Assembly: GCA_051883455.1 (NCBI GenBank)
Contig: JBJETT010000010.1
Location: 1 to 64,000, forward strand
Length of the DNA: 64,000 nucleotides
Direction: 5' to 3'
Source: HGM11368 sp051883455
GTDB taxonomy: Bacteria; Bacillota; Clostridia; Christensenellales; UBA3700
Both the position numbers and the translations under genes were made by a program. The notes under the pieces were generated by a model. It had not been told where the DNA came from. It searched no databases and worked only from the letters and a program-made list of their open reading frames with translations. The first letter of the stretch is position 1; each line of letters begins with the position of its first letter. Shown here piece by piece: positions 52,113 to 60,696 of the stretch.

Positions 52113-52880
52113 TTAAGCTAGTGAGTCGACGTAAGGCGTCAGCAAACCGGTGATGAGCTCGTAAGACTCACTCGTCATGTGCAGTCCGTCGAAGGTATAT
52201 CTATCTTGCAGTTGTTTGTTGTCGCCCACTAGGTGCGAGTAGGTGTCGATTAGCTCCACCTTATATATGGCGCAAATTTGCTTGATATACTCGTTGAGCA
52301 AAATTACGTTGTCGTCGGTGAGATATTCGCCTACTAAATCTTTGCCGGCGAGCTTGACGGTACGGTTGACGGGGTAGACTGTCTGCATAAATATTGTAGT
52401 TTCGGGCAGTTCTTCTCTGATGACGTGCAGAATTTTGGTTATATTGACGGCAATATCTTCGGGAGAAGTGCCGTGTCTAAGGTCGTTGCAACCGCCCAAA
52501 AGGAATATAGCTTTTGGCTTGATATTGAGCACGTTGGACTCGAGTCTAACAAGCATTCTGTCGGTGGTATCGCCGGAAATACCTCTATTGTAGATATTTG
52601 CGTGCGGAAAATAATAGTCCAAGTCGTACATCTCGGTGATAGAGTCGCCCAAGAAAACGATTTGACCCGTCTTAGCGCTTTGATTGAGATAGGCGTATCT
52701 TTTTGCTTTGGCATCTTTGATATAGTCTTTGCTAAACATAGCGTTGCCGTAGATATTATAGGCTATAGCAAAGATGGAAATGCTTGCCATAAGCGCCACG
52801 ATTACAAGCAAAACCACCACAATAGTGATATTGCGTGCGGTAAAAATATTGTGTTGTGGTTTTGGATGGCGTCGTTTCAT
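52113..52880 (-). CDS. Membrane-anchored SGNH/GDSL-family esterase
   Basis: 255 aa. A single N-terminal helix (about 17-43) anchors it outside the membrane. SGNH blocks are clear: block I VFLGDSITEMYDL (Ser), block II IYNRGISGDTTDRM (Gly), block III LLGGCNDL (Asn) and block V FDGLHMTSESY (Asp, His). Members remove acyl groups from glycans, peptidoglycan or lipids; the substrate cannot be read from sequence. The promoter TTGCAT-17-TATAAT ends 6 nt before ATG 52880 and there is no Shine-Dalgarno, so translation is probably leaderless. Confidence 0.88.
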   Translation of the reverse strand: MKRRHPKPQHNIFTARNITIVVVLLVIVALMASISIFAIAYNIYGNAMFSKDYIKDAKAKRYAYLNQSAKTGQIVFLGDSITEMYDLDYYFPHANIYNRGISGDTTDRMLVRLESNVLNIKPKAIFLLGGCNDLRHGTSPEDIAVNITKILHVIREELPETTIFMQTVYPVNRTVKLAGKDLVGEYLTDDNVILLNEYIKQICAIYKVELIDTYSHLVGDNKQLQDRYTFDGLHMTSESYELITGLLTPYVDSLA

Positions 52881-52886
52881 AGTATT

Positions 52887-52915
52887 ATTATATAACTATT
52901 TGAAAGAATATGCAA
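52887..52915 (-). promoter_or_regulatory. Leaderless-type promoter of the SGNH hydrolase
   Basis: Minus strand: TTGCAT (52915-52910), 17 bp, TATAAT (52892-52887), six bases, ATG. Transcription start coincides with the A of ATG. Confidence 0.75.
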
Positions 52916-53067
52916 CAGTAGAACGAGGGCTTTTTGAACGACAAAGGCTTTTTGCATATTTTCAAAAAAATAGATAAAGTTTTTTGGGCAAAACTGCCTA
53001 TAAAACAGCAAAATCAAAGAAATATATATGCCAAATCGCATCTAAATATGCTTGTCAACAATATTTA

Positions 53068-53097
53068 TTGGCAAAAAATGAAAAACTGTGTTATAAT
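53068..53097 (+). promoter_or_regulatory. Promoter of ktrBA
   Basis: TTGGCA (53068-53073), 18 bp, TATAAT (53092-53097). The start point is about 5 nt before ATG 53109, too short for a Shine-Dalgarno. The rest of the gap 52916-53067 shows nothing recognisable. Confidence 0.65.
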
Positions 53098-53108
53098 AAA
53101 AAAGATTT

Positions 53109-54482
53109 ATGGAATCGAAGTATAGTATTCTTAACAATCTAAAAACCAAAAAGTTTCGACTGACTAATATTCAGGTCATAGTGCTTGGGTACTTTTTGGT
53201 AATAATGTTCGGTACTTTTTTGTTGTCTTTGCCATTTGCCTCCAAGTCTAGGCAATGGACGGGCTTTTTTACTTCGCTATTTACCGCAACTTCCGCCACG
53301 TGCGTTACGGGATTGGTGCTCGTAGACACGTTTAGTCACTGGTCGCTGTTTGGACAAATGGTGATTATGTGTTTGATACAACTTGGCGGAGTAGGCTTTA
53401 TGACGATGGTGTCGTTGGTGTCGGTAGTGGTTAGACGACAGTTGGGGTTATACCAAAAGACGATACTCCAAAAGTCTATGGGCTCGGCGAGATTTTCGGT
53501 GCTTAGCAAGCTACTCAATAGAGTATTGATATGCACGGCTTGTTTCGAGGGCGCGGGCACGGTGTTGCTTTGCACACGATTTATTCCTAAGATGGGCTTT
53601 TGGCAAGGGTTATTCAACGCAATGTTCCACTCTATCTCGGCGTTTTGCAACGCGGGCTTCGACTTGATGGGCAAGTACGGCGCTTATAGCTCTATGACCA
53701 CCTTTTCGGGCGACGTGGTAGTCAACTTGACTCTAATGGCGCTGATATTTGCGGGTGGATTGGGCTTCTTGTTGTGGAGCGACGTGTACGACAAAAAGAT
53801 GAGATTGAGCAAGACGAGTCTGCAGACCCGAATGGTGCTTGCTGTTACGCCGATGCTCATCTTGATACCTGCATTGTTGATTTTTATAGTAGAGCGCAAC
53901 AACGCCTTTGCGGGAATGACGGTTGGCGAAGCATTGCTGGCATCGCTCTTTCAGTCGGTTACTTCTAGGACGGCTGGCTTCAATTCTATTGATTTGTCGG
54001 GTCTTAGCAACTCTAGCATTGTGTTGACGATAGTGCTGATGATGGTGGGTGGCAACGTTGGCTCGACTGCGGGCGGTATCAAGATTACTACCGTCATCAT
54101 AGTATTTTTGGGCGTATTGTCCACAATTAGGGACAAAGAACACGTAGACGTAGGCAAGAGAAGACTTTCGGACAAGCTTGTTAGACAAGCCAACGCGATA
54201 TTTATATTCTATTTGTCTATTATCGTCGTCGCTTCTCTACTAATAGCCATAATAGACAAAGAAATCCCCGTACAAGCGGTGGTATTCGAAGTAGTGTCGG
54301 CGATAGGTACGGTAGGATTGACTTTGGCGGGAACGGCAGAGTTTTCTTTGGCTAGCAAATGTATATTGTTGTTGTTGATGTTCATGGGTCGTGTGGGCGC
54401 AATATCCTTGTTGTCCGCCTTTATGGAAACGAGGCAAAAACCGCCTATCAAGCGACCAATAGAAGAAATTATGATAGGATAA
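53109..54482 (+). CDS. ktrB: Ktr/Trk potassium channel-like uptake subunit
   Basis: 457 aa, eight or more membrane helices in four M1-P-M2 repeats of the TrkH/KtrB family. The selectivity loops are recognisable: TSATCVTGLVLVDT, HSISAFCNAGFDL, TSRTAGFNSIDLSG and AIGTVGLTLAGT. The length and the lack of extra N-terminal helices fit KtrB rather than TrkH. It forms a K+ (often Na+-dependent) uptake system with the cytosolic gating ring encoded 10 bp downstream. The message is nearly leaderless. The family is known to be controlled by c-di-AMP through KtrA. Confidence 0.93.
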   Translation: MESKYSILNNLKTKKFRLTNIQVIVLGYFLVIMFGTFLLSLPFASKSRQWTGFFTSLFTATSATCVTGLVLVDTFSHWSLFGQMVIMCLIQLGGVGFMTMVSLVSVVVRRQLGLYQKTILQKSMGSARFSVLSKLLNRVLICTACFEGAGTVLLCTRFIPKMGFWQGLFNAMFHSISAFCNAGFDLMGKYGAYSSMTTFSGDVVVNLTLMALIFAGGLGFLLWSDVYDKKMRLSKTSLQTRMVLAVTPMLILIPALLIFIVERNNAFAGMTVGEALLASLFQSVTSRTAGFNSIDLSGLSNSSIVLTIVLMMVGGNVGSTAGGIKITTVIIVFLGVLSTIRDKEHVDVGKRRLSDKLVRQANAIFIFYLSIIVVASLLIAIIDKEIPVQAVVFEVVSAIGTVGLTLAGTAEFSLASKCILLLLMFMGRVGAISLLSAFMETRQKPPIKRPIEEIMIG

Positions 54483-54492
54483 GGAGAATTAT

Positions 54493-55140
54493 ATGAAATC
54501 GGTATTGATTATAGGAATGGGAAGATTTGGCAAGACGCTTGCCTACAAGATGGCAGAGCTTGGCAACGAGGTGATGATAGTTGACAAGGACGAAGAAATC
54601 GTCAATCAACTTGCCCCTGATTTTGTCAATGCAATGATAGGCGACTGCACCAACGAATCGGTGGTGAGAAATCTCGGCGTGAGCAACTTCGATATATGTT
54701 TCGTAGCCATTGGCGACAACTTCCAAGCTTCTTTGGAAATCACGTCCTTGCTCAAAGAATTGGGTGCTAAGTACGTCGTGTCCAAAGCCGATAGAGATAT
54801 GCAAGCCAAGTTTTTGGAACGCAACGGCGCCGACGAGGTGGTATATCCTGAGCATGATATCGCCGAAAAGCTTGCCATAAGGCACAATGCAAAAAATATC
54901 TTCGACTACGTAGAGATTACCAACGACTATGCAATATACGAGCTGGCTGTAGTCAAAGAATGGGTGGGCAAGAGCCTAAAAGAACTCAACATTCGTCACA
55001 ACTACGGCGTCAATATTATGGCGCTCAAACAAGGCGGAAGCATAGAGATACCTTCGGCGGAAACAGTCTTTGAAGAAAACGACCATATCTTCGTCATAGG
55101 TAAGCAAAAGGACGTATTCAAGCTATCCAACAAGACCTGA
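54493..55140 (+). CDS. ktrA: Potassium uptake regulator with RCK (KTN) domain
   Basis: 215 aa. N-terminal Rossmann RCK_N domain with SVLIIGMGRFGKTLAYKMAELGNEVMIVDKDEEIVNQLAP, which binds ATP/ADP and NAD(H), then FDICFVAIGDNFQASLEITSLLKELGAKYVVSKA, and a C-terminal RCK_C domain (ELAVVKEWVGKSLKELNIRHNYGVNIMALKQGG...ENDHIFVIGKQKDV), the c-di-AMP-binding part in relatives. It forms an octameric ring under the KtrB dimer. Strong AAGGAG; same operon as ktrB; terminator at 55170. Confidence 0.94.
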   Translation: MKSVLIIGMGRFGKTLAYKMAELGNEVMIVDKDEEIVNQLAPDFVNAMIGDCTNESVVRNLGVSNFDICFVAIGDNFQASLEITSLLKELGAKYVVSKADRDMQAKFLERNGADEVVYPEHDIAEKLAIRHNAKNIFDYVEITNDYAIYELAVVKEWVGKSLKELNIRHNYGVNIMALKQGGSIEIPSAETVFEENDHIFVIGKQKDVFKLSNKT

Positions 55141-55169
55141 CGCTACGATATTTTTGTTATAACAATCAT

Positions 55170-55199
55170 TCACGAAGCCTTACGCTTCGTGATATTTTT
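55170..55199 (+). terminator. Terminator of ktrBA
   Basis: TCACGAAG / CTTCGTGA with a 7-nt loop, then TATTTTTTT. Confidence 0.88.
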
Positions 55200-55321
55200 T
55201 TGCACCTGTATTGAGCTTTTGAGTTTTTTGGAATAGTGTGGACGATACTATTTAGCATATATTATATTCTAGAGCCGTTGAATAAAACTTGCAAGCATGG
55301 ACATAATCAAACGGGGGGATT

Positions 55322-55570
55322 ATGAGACAAGTCAAAAAGAGTATAGATTATATCAAAAAAGCCGTTGCTCAGCTCAAGGGCAAAGAACTATCCTTCGTGG
55401 TCAACAAGGGTAGAAACAAATTCGTTACCTTTGACGGCAAGGTGGTGGACGCGTACGACTCGATATTTACCATAGTGTCAACCGACAACTTTGGTAATGA
55501 ACTTTTTACCTTTTCTTACAACGACGTGGCGTGCAAAACGATAAGAATTTTGCCTCACGGGTCAAATTGA
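55322..55570 (+). CDS. veg: Veg family protein
   Basis: 82 aa. Small SH3/RNA-binding-like barrel protein of the Veg family: IKKAVAQLKGKELSFVVNKGRNKFVTFDGKVVDAYDSIFTIVS...FTFSYNDVACKTIRI. In Bacillus subtilis veg lies next to ispE and is strongly expressed in vegetative cells, with a role in biofilm control; here ispE is two genes away, which supports the call. Start ATG 55322 follows GGGGGGA. Promoter not assigned; the gap 55200-55321 is otherwise featureless. Confidence 0.87.
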   Translation: MRQVKKSIDYIKKAVAQLKGKELSFVVNKGRNKFVTFDGKVVDAYDSIFTIVSTDNFGNELFTFSYNDVACKTIRILPHGSN

Positions 55571-55627
55571 TGTCATAAAGCACGGCAAAGCTAGATATAT
55601 TGTACTAACGAAAAACAAGAGGTGCCT

Positions 55628-57127
55628 ATGTCTATCAATGCCGTATATCAACCAATATCAATCGACTACGAAAAGAGCTGTCAGCCCAAGCAAATACTGT
55701 TGGGCTGCAATATGGATACGTCGTCCAAGGGCGGAGTGTCCAAAGTATTTTTTGTCAAAAGTAGCGCGCAAATAACCAAGGTCGTCCCAATGACGGGGCA
55801 GGTCAAAATAAGCGGTTTCGTCAACATCAAGGTGGTATATCTCAATAACGACAAGCAATGCGAAAGCTTTGATTATATCACCGATTTCGTAGAGGACGTC
55901 GACTGCGACGCTTTGACCGAAGATATGCAAGTGCGCGTAAGTGCAAAGGTCGTGGACAGCGAATACCAAATAGGTGGCGACCAAATCAAAATTCAAGTGG
56001 TAGTTGAGCTTCGTCCTATATTCGTAGAGAGCCAAACACAACAATACGTAGTCAGCGCCGAAGGTGCGCTAATCAAGGATAGCCAATCGTGCAACCAAAC
56101 CTTCGTGGACTACGTAGACAGAGAGATTGAGATTGTAGAAGAGTACGACAGCGGAATGAACGTAGAAAAGATACTCTTCTTTGACGTGACCGCATGCGTA
56201 GACGACGTGTCCACCGCGGGCGATATCGTGTCCGTCAAGGGTAGAACCAACGTAGAAATTATCTATCTTGCCGAGGGTAAAATAATCGAAAAGGCTATGG
56301 ATCTTCCTTTTGAAGAAGAATGGCGCGAAAAGACGAGCGACTTGGTTGCCAAGGTGCAAGCCTCTGTCAAAAACAGTAAGTTGGTGTTGCAAGGCACCGA
56401 GGACAGCGCCGTGATGAGAGTGGAAGCTCTATGCAAGCTCGGCGGTGTGGTGATGAGCGAAAACTGTCTAGAAACGGTAGAAGATATGTTTTGCCCCGAA
56501 GAGGAAGTAGACTGCAAATATTCGGTATGCGAGTACGACCGTCAAGCTCAACCGTTGCATTGCCATATCGAGGTAACGGGTAGCGAGACTATCGACGACA
56601 CCTCGGCAGACGTCAAGCAAGTGCTGGCGGCGCACGCAGTAAATTGCAGTATTGCCGACGTCAGCGGTAAGGACGAGATGACGATAAGCGGAATGGCAGA
56701 GGTGGCAATAGTTTATCTGGACGAAAACGACGAGATTGACTGCAAAAACATTGAGACACCTTTTGTAGAAAAGTGCCAATACGGTTTAGGAAACGACAAA
56801 CTCATGGAGTGCAATCCTTACGTCAAAGACGTAACCGTCAAGGTCAAGAGAGATAGAGAGTTTGAGGTCAATCTCGATATCGACGTGGCTATGGATATTG
56901 CCGAGAGGACGGTGGTCAAGGGTATATCCGAAGTGGTAGAAGGCGAAGCTCGCCAAGTGGATAGAGTTGCGATAAGCATTTACACGCCTAAGCAAGGCGA
57001 GTCTTTGTGGGACGTTGCCAAACAACTTGCCGTCAGCGACAAAGAAATAATCGCTCAAAACCCGGGAATTAGTGACGTGATGACGGGGGCGGAAAGATTG
57101 GTGGTTTACAGAGAACTCAAAGTATGA
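55628..57127 (+). CDS. sipL: SipL-like spore coat morphogenesis protein (DUF3794 repeats and LysM)
   Basis: 499 aa. Three DUF3794 (SipL/SPOCS) repeats cover about residues 1-440 (for example VVPMTGQVKISGFVNIKVVYLNNDKQCESFDYITDF; SVKGRTNVEIIYLAEGKIIEKAMDLPFEEEW; TISGMAEVAIVYLDENDEIDCKNIETPF). A C-terminal LysM (IYTPKQGESLWDVAKQLAVSDKEIIAQNPG) completes the SipL layout. In Clostridioides difficile SipL binds SpoIVA through LysM to attach the coat to the forespore. ATG 55628 is preferred over GTG 55622, which lies in the AGAGGTG ribosome site. Expected to be expressed in the mother cell; no sigma-E box was placed. Confidence 0.88.
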   Translation: MSINAVYQPISIDYEKSCQPKQILLGCNMDTSSKGGVSKVFFVKSSAQITKVVPMTGQVKISGFVNIKVVYLNNDKQCESFDYITDFVEDVDCDALTEDMQVRVSAKVVDSEYQIGGDQIKIQVVVELRPIFVESQTQQYVVSAEGALIKDSQSCNQTFVDYVDREIEIVEEYDSGMNVEKILFFDVTACVDDVSTAGDIVSVKGRTNVEIIYLAEGKIIEKAMDLPFEEEWREKTSDLVAKVQASVKNSKLVLQGTEDSAVMRVEALCKLGGVVMSENCLETVEDMFCPEEEVDCKYSVCEYDRQAQPLHCHIEVTGSETIDDTSADVKQVLAAHAVNCSIADVSGKDEMTISGMAEVAIVYLDENDEIDCKNIETPFVEKCQYGLGNDKLMECNPYVKDVTVKVKRDREFEVNLDIDVAMDIAERTVVKGISEVVEGEARQVDRVAISIYTPKQGESLWDVAKQLAVSDKEIIAQNPGISDVMTGAERLVVYRELKV

Positions 57128-57133
57128 TATAAT
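57105..57133 (+). promoter_or_regulatory. Leaderless-type promoter of ispE, inside the end of sipL
   Basis: TTTACA (57105-57110), 17 bp, TATAAT (57128-57133), then 6 nt and ATG 57140. The -35 lies within the last codons of sipL, giving ispE a vegetative promoter independent of the sporulation gene. Confidence 0.78.
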
Positions 57134-57139
57134 ATCCGT

Positions 57140-57964
57140 ATGGATACTATCAAAATCAAAGTTTTTGCCAAAGTAAACCTTGCTCTTGACGTCAAGGGCA
57201 GTTATCCCGACGGCTATCATAGGTTAGATATGCTGATGGCTTCCGTCGATATGTACGACACCTTGTGCATGACTGTAAGCGACCAGAACCTGGTGACTAT
57301 GGACGGCGTAATCGTGGGAGAAGAGAATACCGCCGTGAGGGCGTTGGAGAGCCTAACCAAAGCCTTTGGCGTGCACATGAGAGTGGATATTCTCAAGGAT
57401 ATTCCTCTCAACGCGGGGTTAGGCGGTTCTTCCGCCGATGCCGCAGGCGTGTTTGTCGGGGCGTCTAAGCTGTTTGGCATAGATATTGCCAAGACGTACG
57501 AACTTGCCCAAAAGGTCGGTAGTGACGTGCCTTATATGATGAGAGGCGGTTTTTGCCGAGTTAGCGGAAAGGGAGAAATCGTCGAGCCTATAGATATGGA
57601 CGATATGCACTTGGTGATTTTGCAAGCCGAGTACGGTGCACCTACCGCCAAGGTGTACGAGGAGTACGATAGGTGTCCTATACCGCCTAGCGACGTAGAC
57701 GGAGCTATTGATAGCATAAGGTCGACGGGTAGAGGATTTTTTAACAAACTACAAGACGCGGCTATTAGACTTTGCCCGTCTATAGAATATTCTTTAGGTG
57801 CACTCAAGCTCTATACCGATAGGGCATTTATGACGGGCAGCGGCAGCGCGGTAGTGGGCGTCTTTGACGACGAAATGCAAGCCAGATGGTGCGAACTCAA
57901 CTTTGGAGGTTATCTCTGCGCCAAGGCTCTCAAAACCAAAAAAGTCGGCTACGAAATCCTCTAA
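57140..57964 (+). CDS. ispE: 4-diphosphocytidyl-2-C-methyl-D-erythritol kinase
   Basis: 274 aa. GHMP kinase of the non-mevalonate (MEP) isoprenoid pathway; phosphorylates CDP-methylerythritol. Signatures are KVFAKVNLALDVKGSYPDGYHRLDMLMASVDMYD (substrate-binding start), the ATP loop DIPLNAGLGGSSADAAGVF (about 90-108), GSDVPYMMRGG and FMTGSGSAVVGVF. Length is normal. The ATG is fixed by the promoter ending 6 nt upstream, and no Shine-Dalgarno exists. A terminator follows at 58011. Confidence 0.95.
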   Translation: MDTIKIKVFAKVNLALDVKGSYPDGYHRLDMLMASVDMYDTLCMTVSDQNLVTMDGVIVGEENTAVRALESLTKAFGVHMRVDILKDIPLNAGLGGSSADAAGVFVGASKLFGIDIAKTYELAQKVGSDVPYMMRGGFCRVSGKGEIVEPIDMDDMHLVILQAEYGAPTAKVYEEYDRCPIPPSDVDGAIDSIRSTGRGFFNKLQDAAIRLCPSIEYSLGALKLYTDRAFMTGSGSAVVGVFDDEMQARWCELNFGGYLCAKALKTKKVGYEIL

Positions 57965-57987
57965 AAATCGATACGTATCGACAAAAA
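57963..57987. repeat. Dispersed palindrome, copy 4
   Basis: TCGATACGTATCGA (57968-57981) flanked by A-rich sequence on both sides. It lies directly after the ispE stop, upstream of the true terminator. Confidence 0.72.
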
Positions 57988-58010
57988 TCTAAAATATGTT
58001 ACAAAAATAG

Positions 58011-58038
58011 AATACGCCTTACGTGGCGTATTTTTTTG
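58011..58038 (+). terminator. Terminator of ispE
   Basis: AATACGCC-ttacgt-GGCGTATT followed by TTTTT. Confidence 0.9.
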
Positions 58039-58091
58039 TGTGGCGTTATAATTTATTCAGCACTGTCAATACTTCTCATCGAGAGGTGAGT

Positions 58092-58622
58092 ATGAAAAAA
58101 TTGATTACGTGTTTGGTTTTGATTGCCGTAGTAATAACGGCGGTTGTGGCTTGTTCGGCGGATAGAGAAACGCAAAACGCCGATTATCTAAGGATACATA
58201 TTCGTGCCGACAGCAACGATGATATTGACCAAGCAATCAAGTATAGAGTCAAAGACGATATAGTCGAATATCTTACGCCGTTATTAGCAGGTGTCAGCGA
58301 CAAAAAAGAAGCGATGAGCATAGTCGCTAACAATCTAGACGGCATCAAAAAAGTCGCTGACGCATCTTTACTCAGTCAAGGTGCACCCTACGTCAGTAGA
58401 GTGAAGTTGACGGAAGAAGAGTTCCCTACACGCAGCTACGGAGAGCTTACGCTCGAGAGTGGGGTGTACGACGCCTTGATAGTAGAACTCGGCTCAGGCA
58501 AGGGAGATAATTGGTGGTGCGTCGTTTTCCCACCGTTGTGCTTCGTTGCCGGTAGCGGAAAGCCTCAATACAAATCGCTCGTTGTCGACGGGATAAAAAA
58601 ACTCAAAGGTTGGTTAAGTTAG
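58092..58622 (+). CDS. spoIIR: Stage II sporulation protein R (forespore-to-mother-cell signal)
   Basis: 176 aa. Exported from the forespore; triggers SpoIIGA cleavage of pro-sigma-E. The N-terminal signal (KLITCLVLIAVVITAVVACS) may be a lipobox (VVAC). Family signatures are YLRIHIRADSNDDIDQAIKYRVKDDIVEYLTPLL and, near the end, GDNWWCVVFPPLCFV. ATG 58092 is chosen because GAGAGGTG is correctly placed and the protein then starts at the signal peptide; the frame is open further upstream. Expected control is by sigma-F; TATAAT-like sequence is at 58047, but a sigma-F box is not certain. sleB follows directly. Confidence 0.93.
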   Translation: MKKLITCLVLIAVVITAVVACSADRETQNADYLRIHIRADSNDDIDQAIKYRVKDDIVEYLTPLLAGVSDKKEAMSIVANNLDGIKKVADASLLSQGAPYVSRVKLTEEEFPTRSYGELTLESGVYDALIVELGSGKGDNWWCVVFPPLCFVAGSGKPQYKSLVVDGIKKLKGWLS

Positions 58623-59321
58623 GTGAAAAATCAAGTAATGGTGATGAGAATAGTAAGCATAGTCTTACTAGTCGTGGTGGTAGTTATGGCGGCGCTTCTA
58701 TGTCGCAGTTTTGCGAGCGAAGAGGTCGAAACTTTTGCACTCAAACAAGGCTCGAGCGGTCAACAAGTGCGTCAAATCCAGTCTAAATTGTCGGCGTGGG
58801 GCTACTATAGTGGCGAAGTTGACGGAATTTACGGCTCCAAGACTACCGAAGCAGTCAAAAATTTTCAACGAGTCAACGGACTGAAGGTCGACGGAATAGT
58901 GGGCGAGGAGACGGCGGCAAAGATAGGCATTGCACTTACGCAGTCGTCGTCAACCAACAGTAGTTACAATTCTCAAGACGTGTATTTGCTCGCAAAATGC
59001 GTATATGCCGAGTCGAGAGGCGAGCCTTATACGGGACAAGTTGCCGTAGCCGCCGTGGTACTCAATAGAGTGCGTAGCAGTAGCTTCCCCAACACTATAG
59101 CGGGAGTCATTTATCAACCGTACGCCTTTACGGCGGTGGCTGACGGTCAAATCAATCTCGAACCCAACCAAACGGCTTACAATGCGGTGCGAGACGCGAT
59201 GAACGGTTGGGACCCAACCAACGGTTGTCTATACTATTTCAATCCGGCAACGGCAACGTCGTCTTGGATATGGACGAGAGAAGTCAAATTGACGATAGGC
59301 AAACACAAGTTTGCGGTATAG
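58623..59321 (+). CDS. sleB: Spore cortex-lytic enzyme SleB
   Basis: 232 aa. Signal or membrane segment (about 8-30), peptidoglycan-binding domain (about 40-98: LKQGSSGQQVRQIQSKLSAWGYYSGEVDGIYGSKTTEAVKNFQRVNGLKVDGIVGEET), Ser-rich linker, then the Hydrolase_2 transglycosylase domain with catalytic Glu in CVYAESRGEPYTGQVAVAAVVLNRV. It cuts cortex peptidoglycan at germination. Starts with GTG right after the spoIIR stop; ATG 58638 is an alternative. It pairs with ypeB immediately downstream, whose product holds SleB in the spore. Confidence 0.93.
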   Translation: MKNQVMVMRIVSIVLLVVVVVMAALLCRSFASEEVETFALKQGSSGQQVRQIQSKLSAWGYYSGEVDGIYGSKTTEAVKNFQRVNGLKVDGIVGEETAAKIGIALTQSSSTNSSYNSQDVYLLAKCVYAESRGEPYTGQVAVAAVVLNRVRSSSFPNTIAGVIYQPYAFTAVADGQINLEPNQTAYNAVRDAMNGWDPTNGCLYYFNPATATSSWIWTREVKLTIGKHKFAV

Positions 59322-59328
59322 GTGGTAT

Positions 59329-60693
59329 ATGGAAAGAGATGAAAAAGGTAGAATAATAATCAACAAACCCGTGATGATAGCAATAATAACCGCAAGCGTG
59401 ATTTTGATAGCCACGATTGCAACGCTGTCGGTATTTTTGGGCTTGTCAAACAGCCAAAATCAAAAGTGGTTGAAGCAAGCCAACGGGCAATATCAGCAAG
59501 CATACTACGATTTGGTGGACGAGTTTTTGACTATGGAAACCAACCTTTCAAAATTGAGAGTCGTTGGTTCAGAGGGTCTGCAACAGCAACTTTTGCTAGA
59601 CACGGCGTTGTCGGCGCAGTCGGCGGTGTGCGACCTAACGGCGATATCTTCGTCCGAGCAAGACCTCAGCGAGTTGATAAAATATTGCAATCAGGTGGGA
59701 GACTATTGCCAATACGCCTTCAAGAAGATAAGCAACGGCTCAACCCTCAGCGAACAAGAGCAGACGACGCTCGGGCAGTTGTACGATATGACTTACAGTA
59801 TATCCAAGGGACTGACGTCCATCAGCGCTTCGCTTTCGTCAAAGGGCGACTTCGTGTTGGGACTAGGCAAGGTCAACGACGGCTTTTCCGATATGTTGTT
59901 GCAATTCAACAACGGCTCGTTCAAATATCCTTCGCTCATATACGACGGGGCGTTTAGCGATTCGCTGGTAGACAAAACGCCTAAGATGATTGTCGGCGAC
60001 GACATAGACCCCAATCAAGCCAGGGCGTATATAGTCAAAGCGCTCAGCGGATACGAACTGTCCGACTATACTTTCGCCTACCAAAACGACAACAAGTTTT
60101 CGACGTATTTTTACGACTTCAAGACCAAGTCGGGCGAGACGGGCACGATAGAGATTGCCAAGCAAGGCGGTATGACGATAATGTGGAATATCAATTCTGC
60201 CGTAGACAATCCCGTTATGTCCAAAGAGCAGGGCGTCAAAGTAGCGGAAAAGTATTGCCAAGATATCGGGCTTGACAATATGCAAGCGGTATGGGCGTGC
60301 GTCAGCAACAGTATGCTGTACGTCAATATGTGCTATGAAAAGGACGGCGTAATCTGCTATCCCGATATGGTCAAAATCAAAGTTTCGCTGGAGAGTGGCA
60401 AGGTGGTGGGCTACGAAGCTCTCAACTATTGCTACAATCACGACACAGAGCGCACGATAGAAGAAGCGGGCGTGTCCATGGCAACGGTGCAGGGATACGA
60501 CTATCGCAACCTTCAAGTGCAAAGCATAAGACTTGCGTTGATACCTACCGACGGTGGGGGAGAAAAGTTGACCTACGAAGTGTACGGCAAGCTAGACAAG
60601 TTTGACTTTTACGTTTATCTAGACGCTTTGGACGGCAAGCAAATCAAAATTTTGCAAGTCATCGACAGCGACGAGGGCGAATTGTTGATGTGA
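59329..60693 (+). CDS. ypeB: Germination protein YpeB
   Basis: 454 aa. Short cytoplasmic start, one N-terminal membrane helix (MIAIITASVILIATIATLSVFLG), an N-terminal helical region, then YpeB/PepSY domains (about 215-454; RAYIVKALSGYELSDYTFAYQNDNKFSTYFYDFK, MSKEQGVKVAEKYCQDIGLDNM, and the last PepSY ending KFDFYVYLDALDGKQIKILQVID). Needed for SleB stability and localisation in the inner spore membrane. ATG 59329 follows AGGTGG; an earlier in-frame ATG (59311) lies within sleB and has no ribosome site. Gene pair and order are as in other spore-formers. Confidence 0.92.
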   Translation: MERDEKGRIIINKPVMIAIITASVILIATIATLSVFLGLSNSQNQKWLKQANGQYQQAYYDLVDEFLTMETNLSKLRVVGSEGLQQQLLLDTALSAQSAVCDLTAISSSEQDLSELIKYCNQVGDYCQYAFKKISNGSTLSEQEQTTLGQLYDMTYSISKGLTSISASLSSKGDFVLGLGKVNDGFSDMLLQFNNGSFKYPSLIYDGAFSDSLVDKTPKMIVGDDIDPNQARAYIVKALSGYELSDYTFAYQNDNKFSTYFYDFKTKSGETGTIEIAKQGGMTIMWNINSAVDNPVMSKEQGVKVAEKYCQDIGLDNMQAVWACVSNSMLYVNMCYEKDGVICYPDMVKIKVSLESGKVVGYEALNYCYNHDTERTIEEAGVSMATVQGYDYRNLQVQSIRLALIPTDGGGEKLTYEVYGKLDKFDFYVYLDALDGKQIKILQVIDSDEGELLM

Positions 60694-60696
60694 GTG

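Noticed and set aside
58028..58060. Sigma-F promoter of spoIIR
   Set aside because: GTATT and GTTATAATTT are loosely similar to the consensus, but the first overlaps the ispE terminator and the match is weak.
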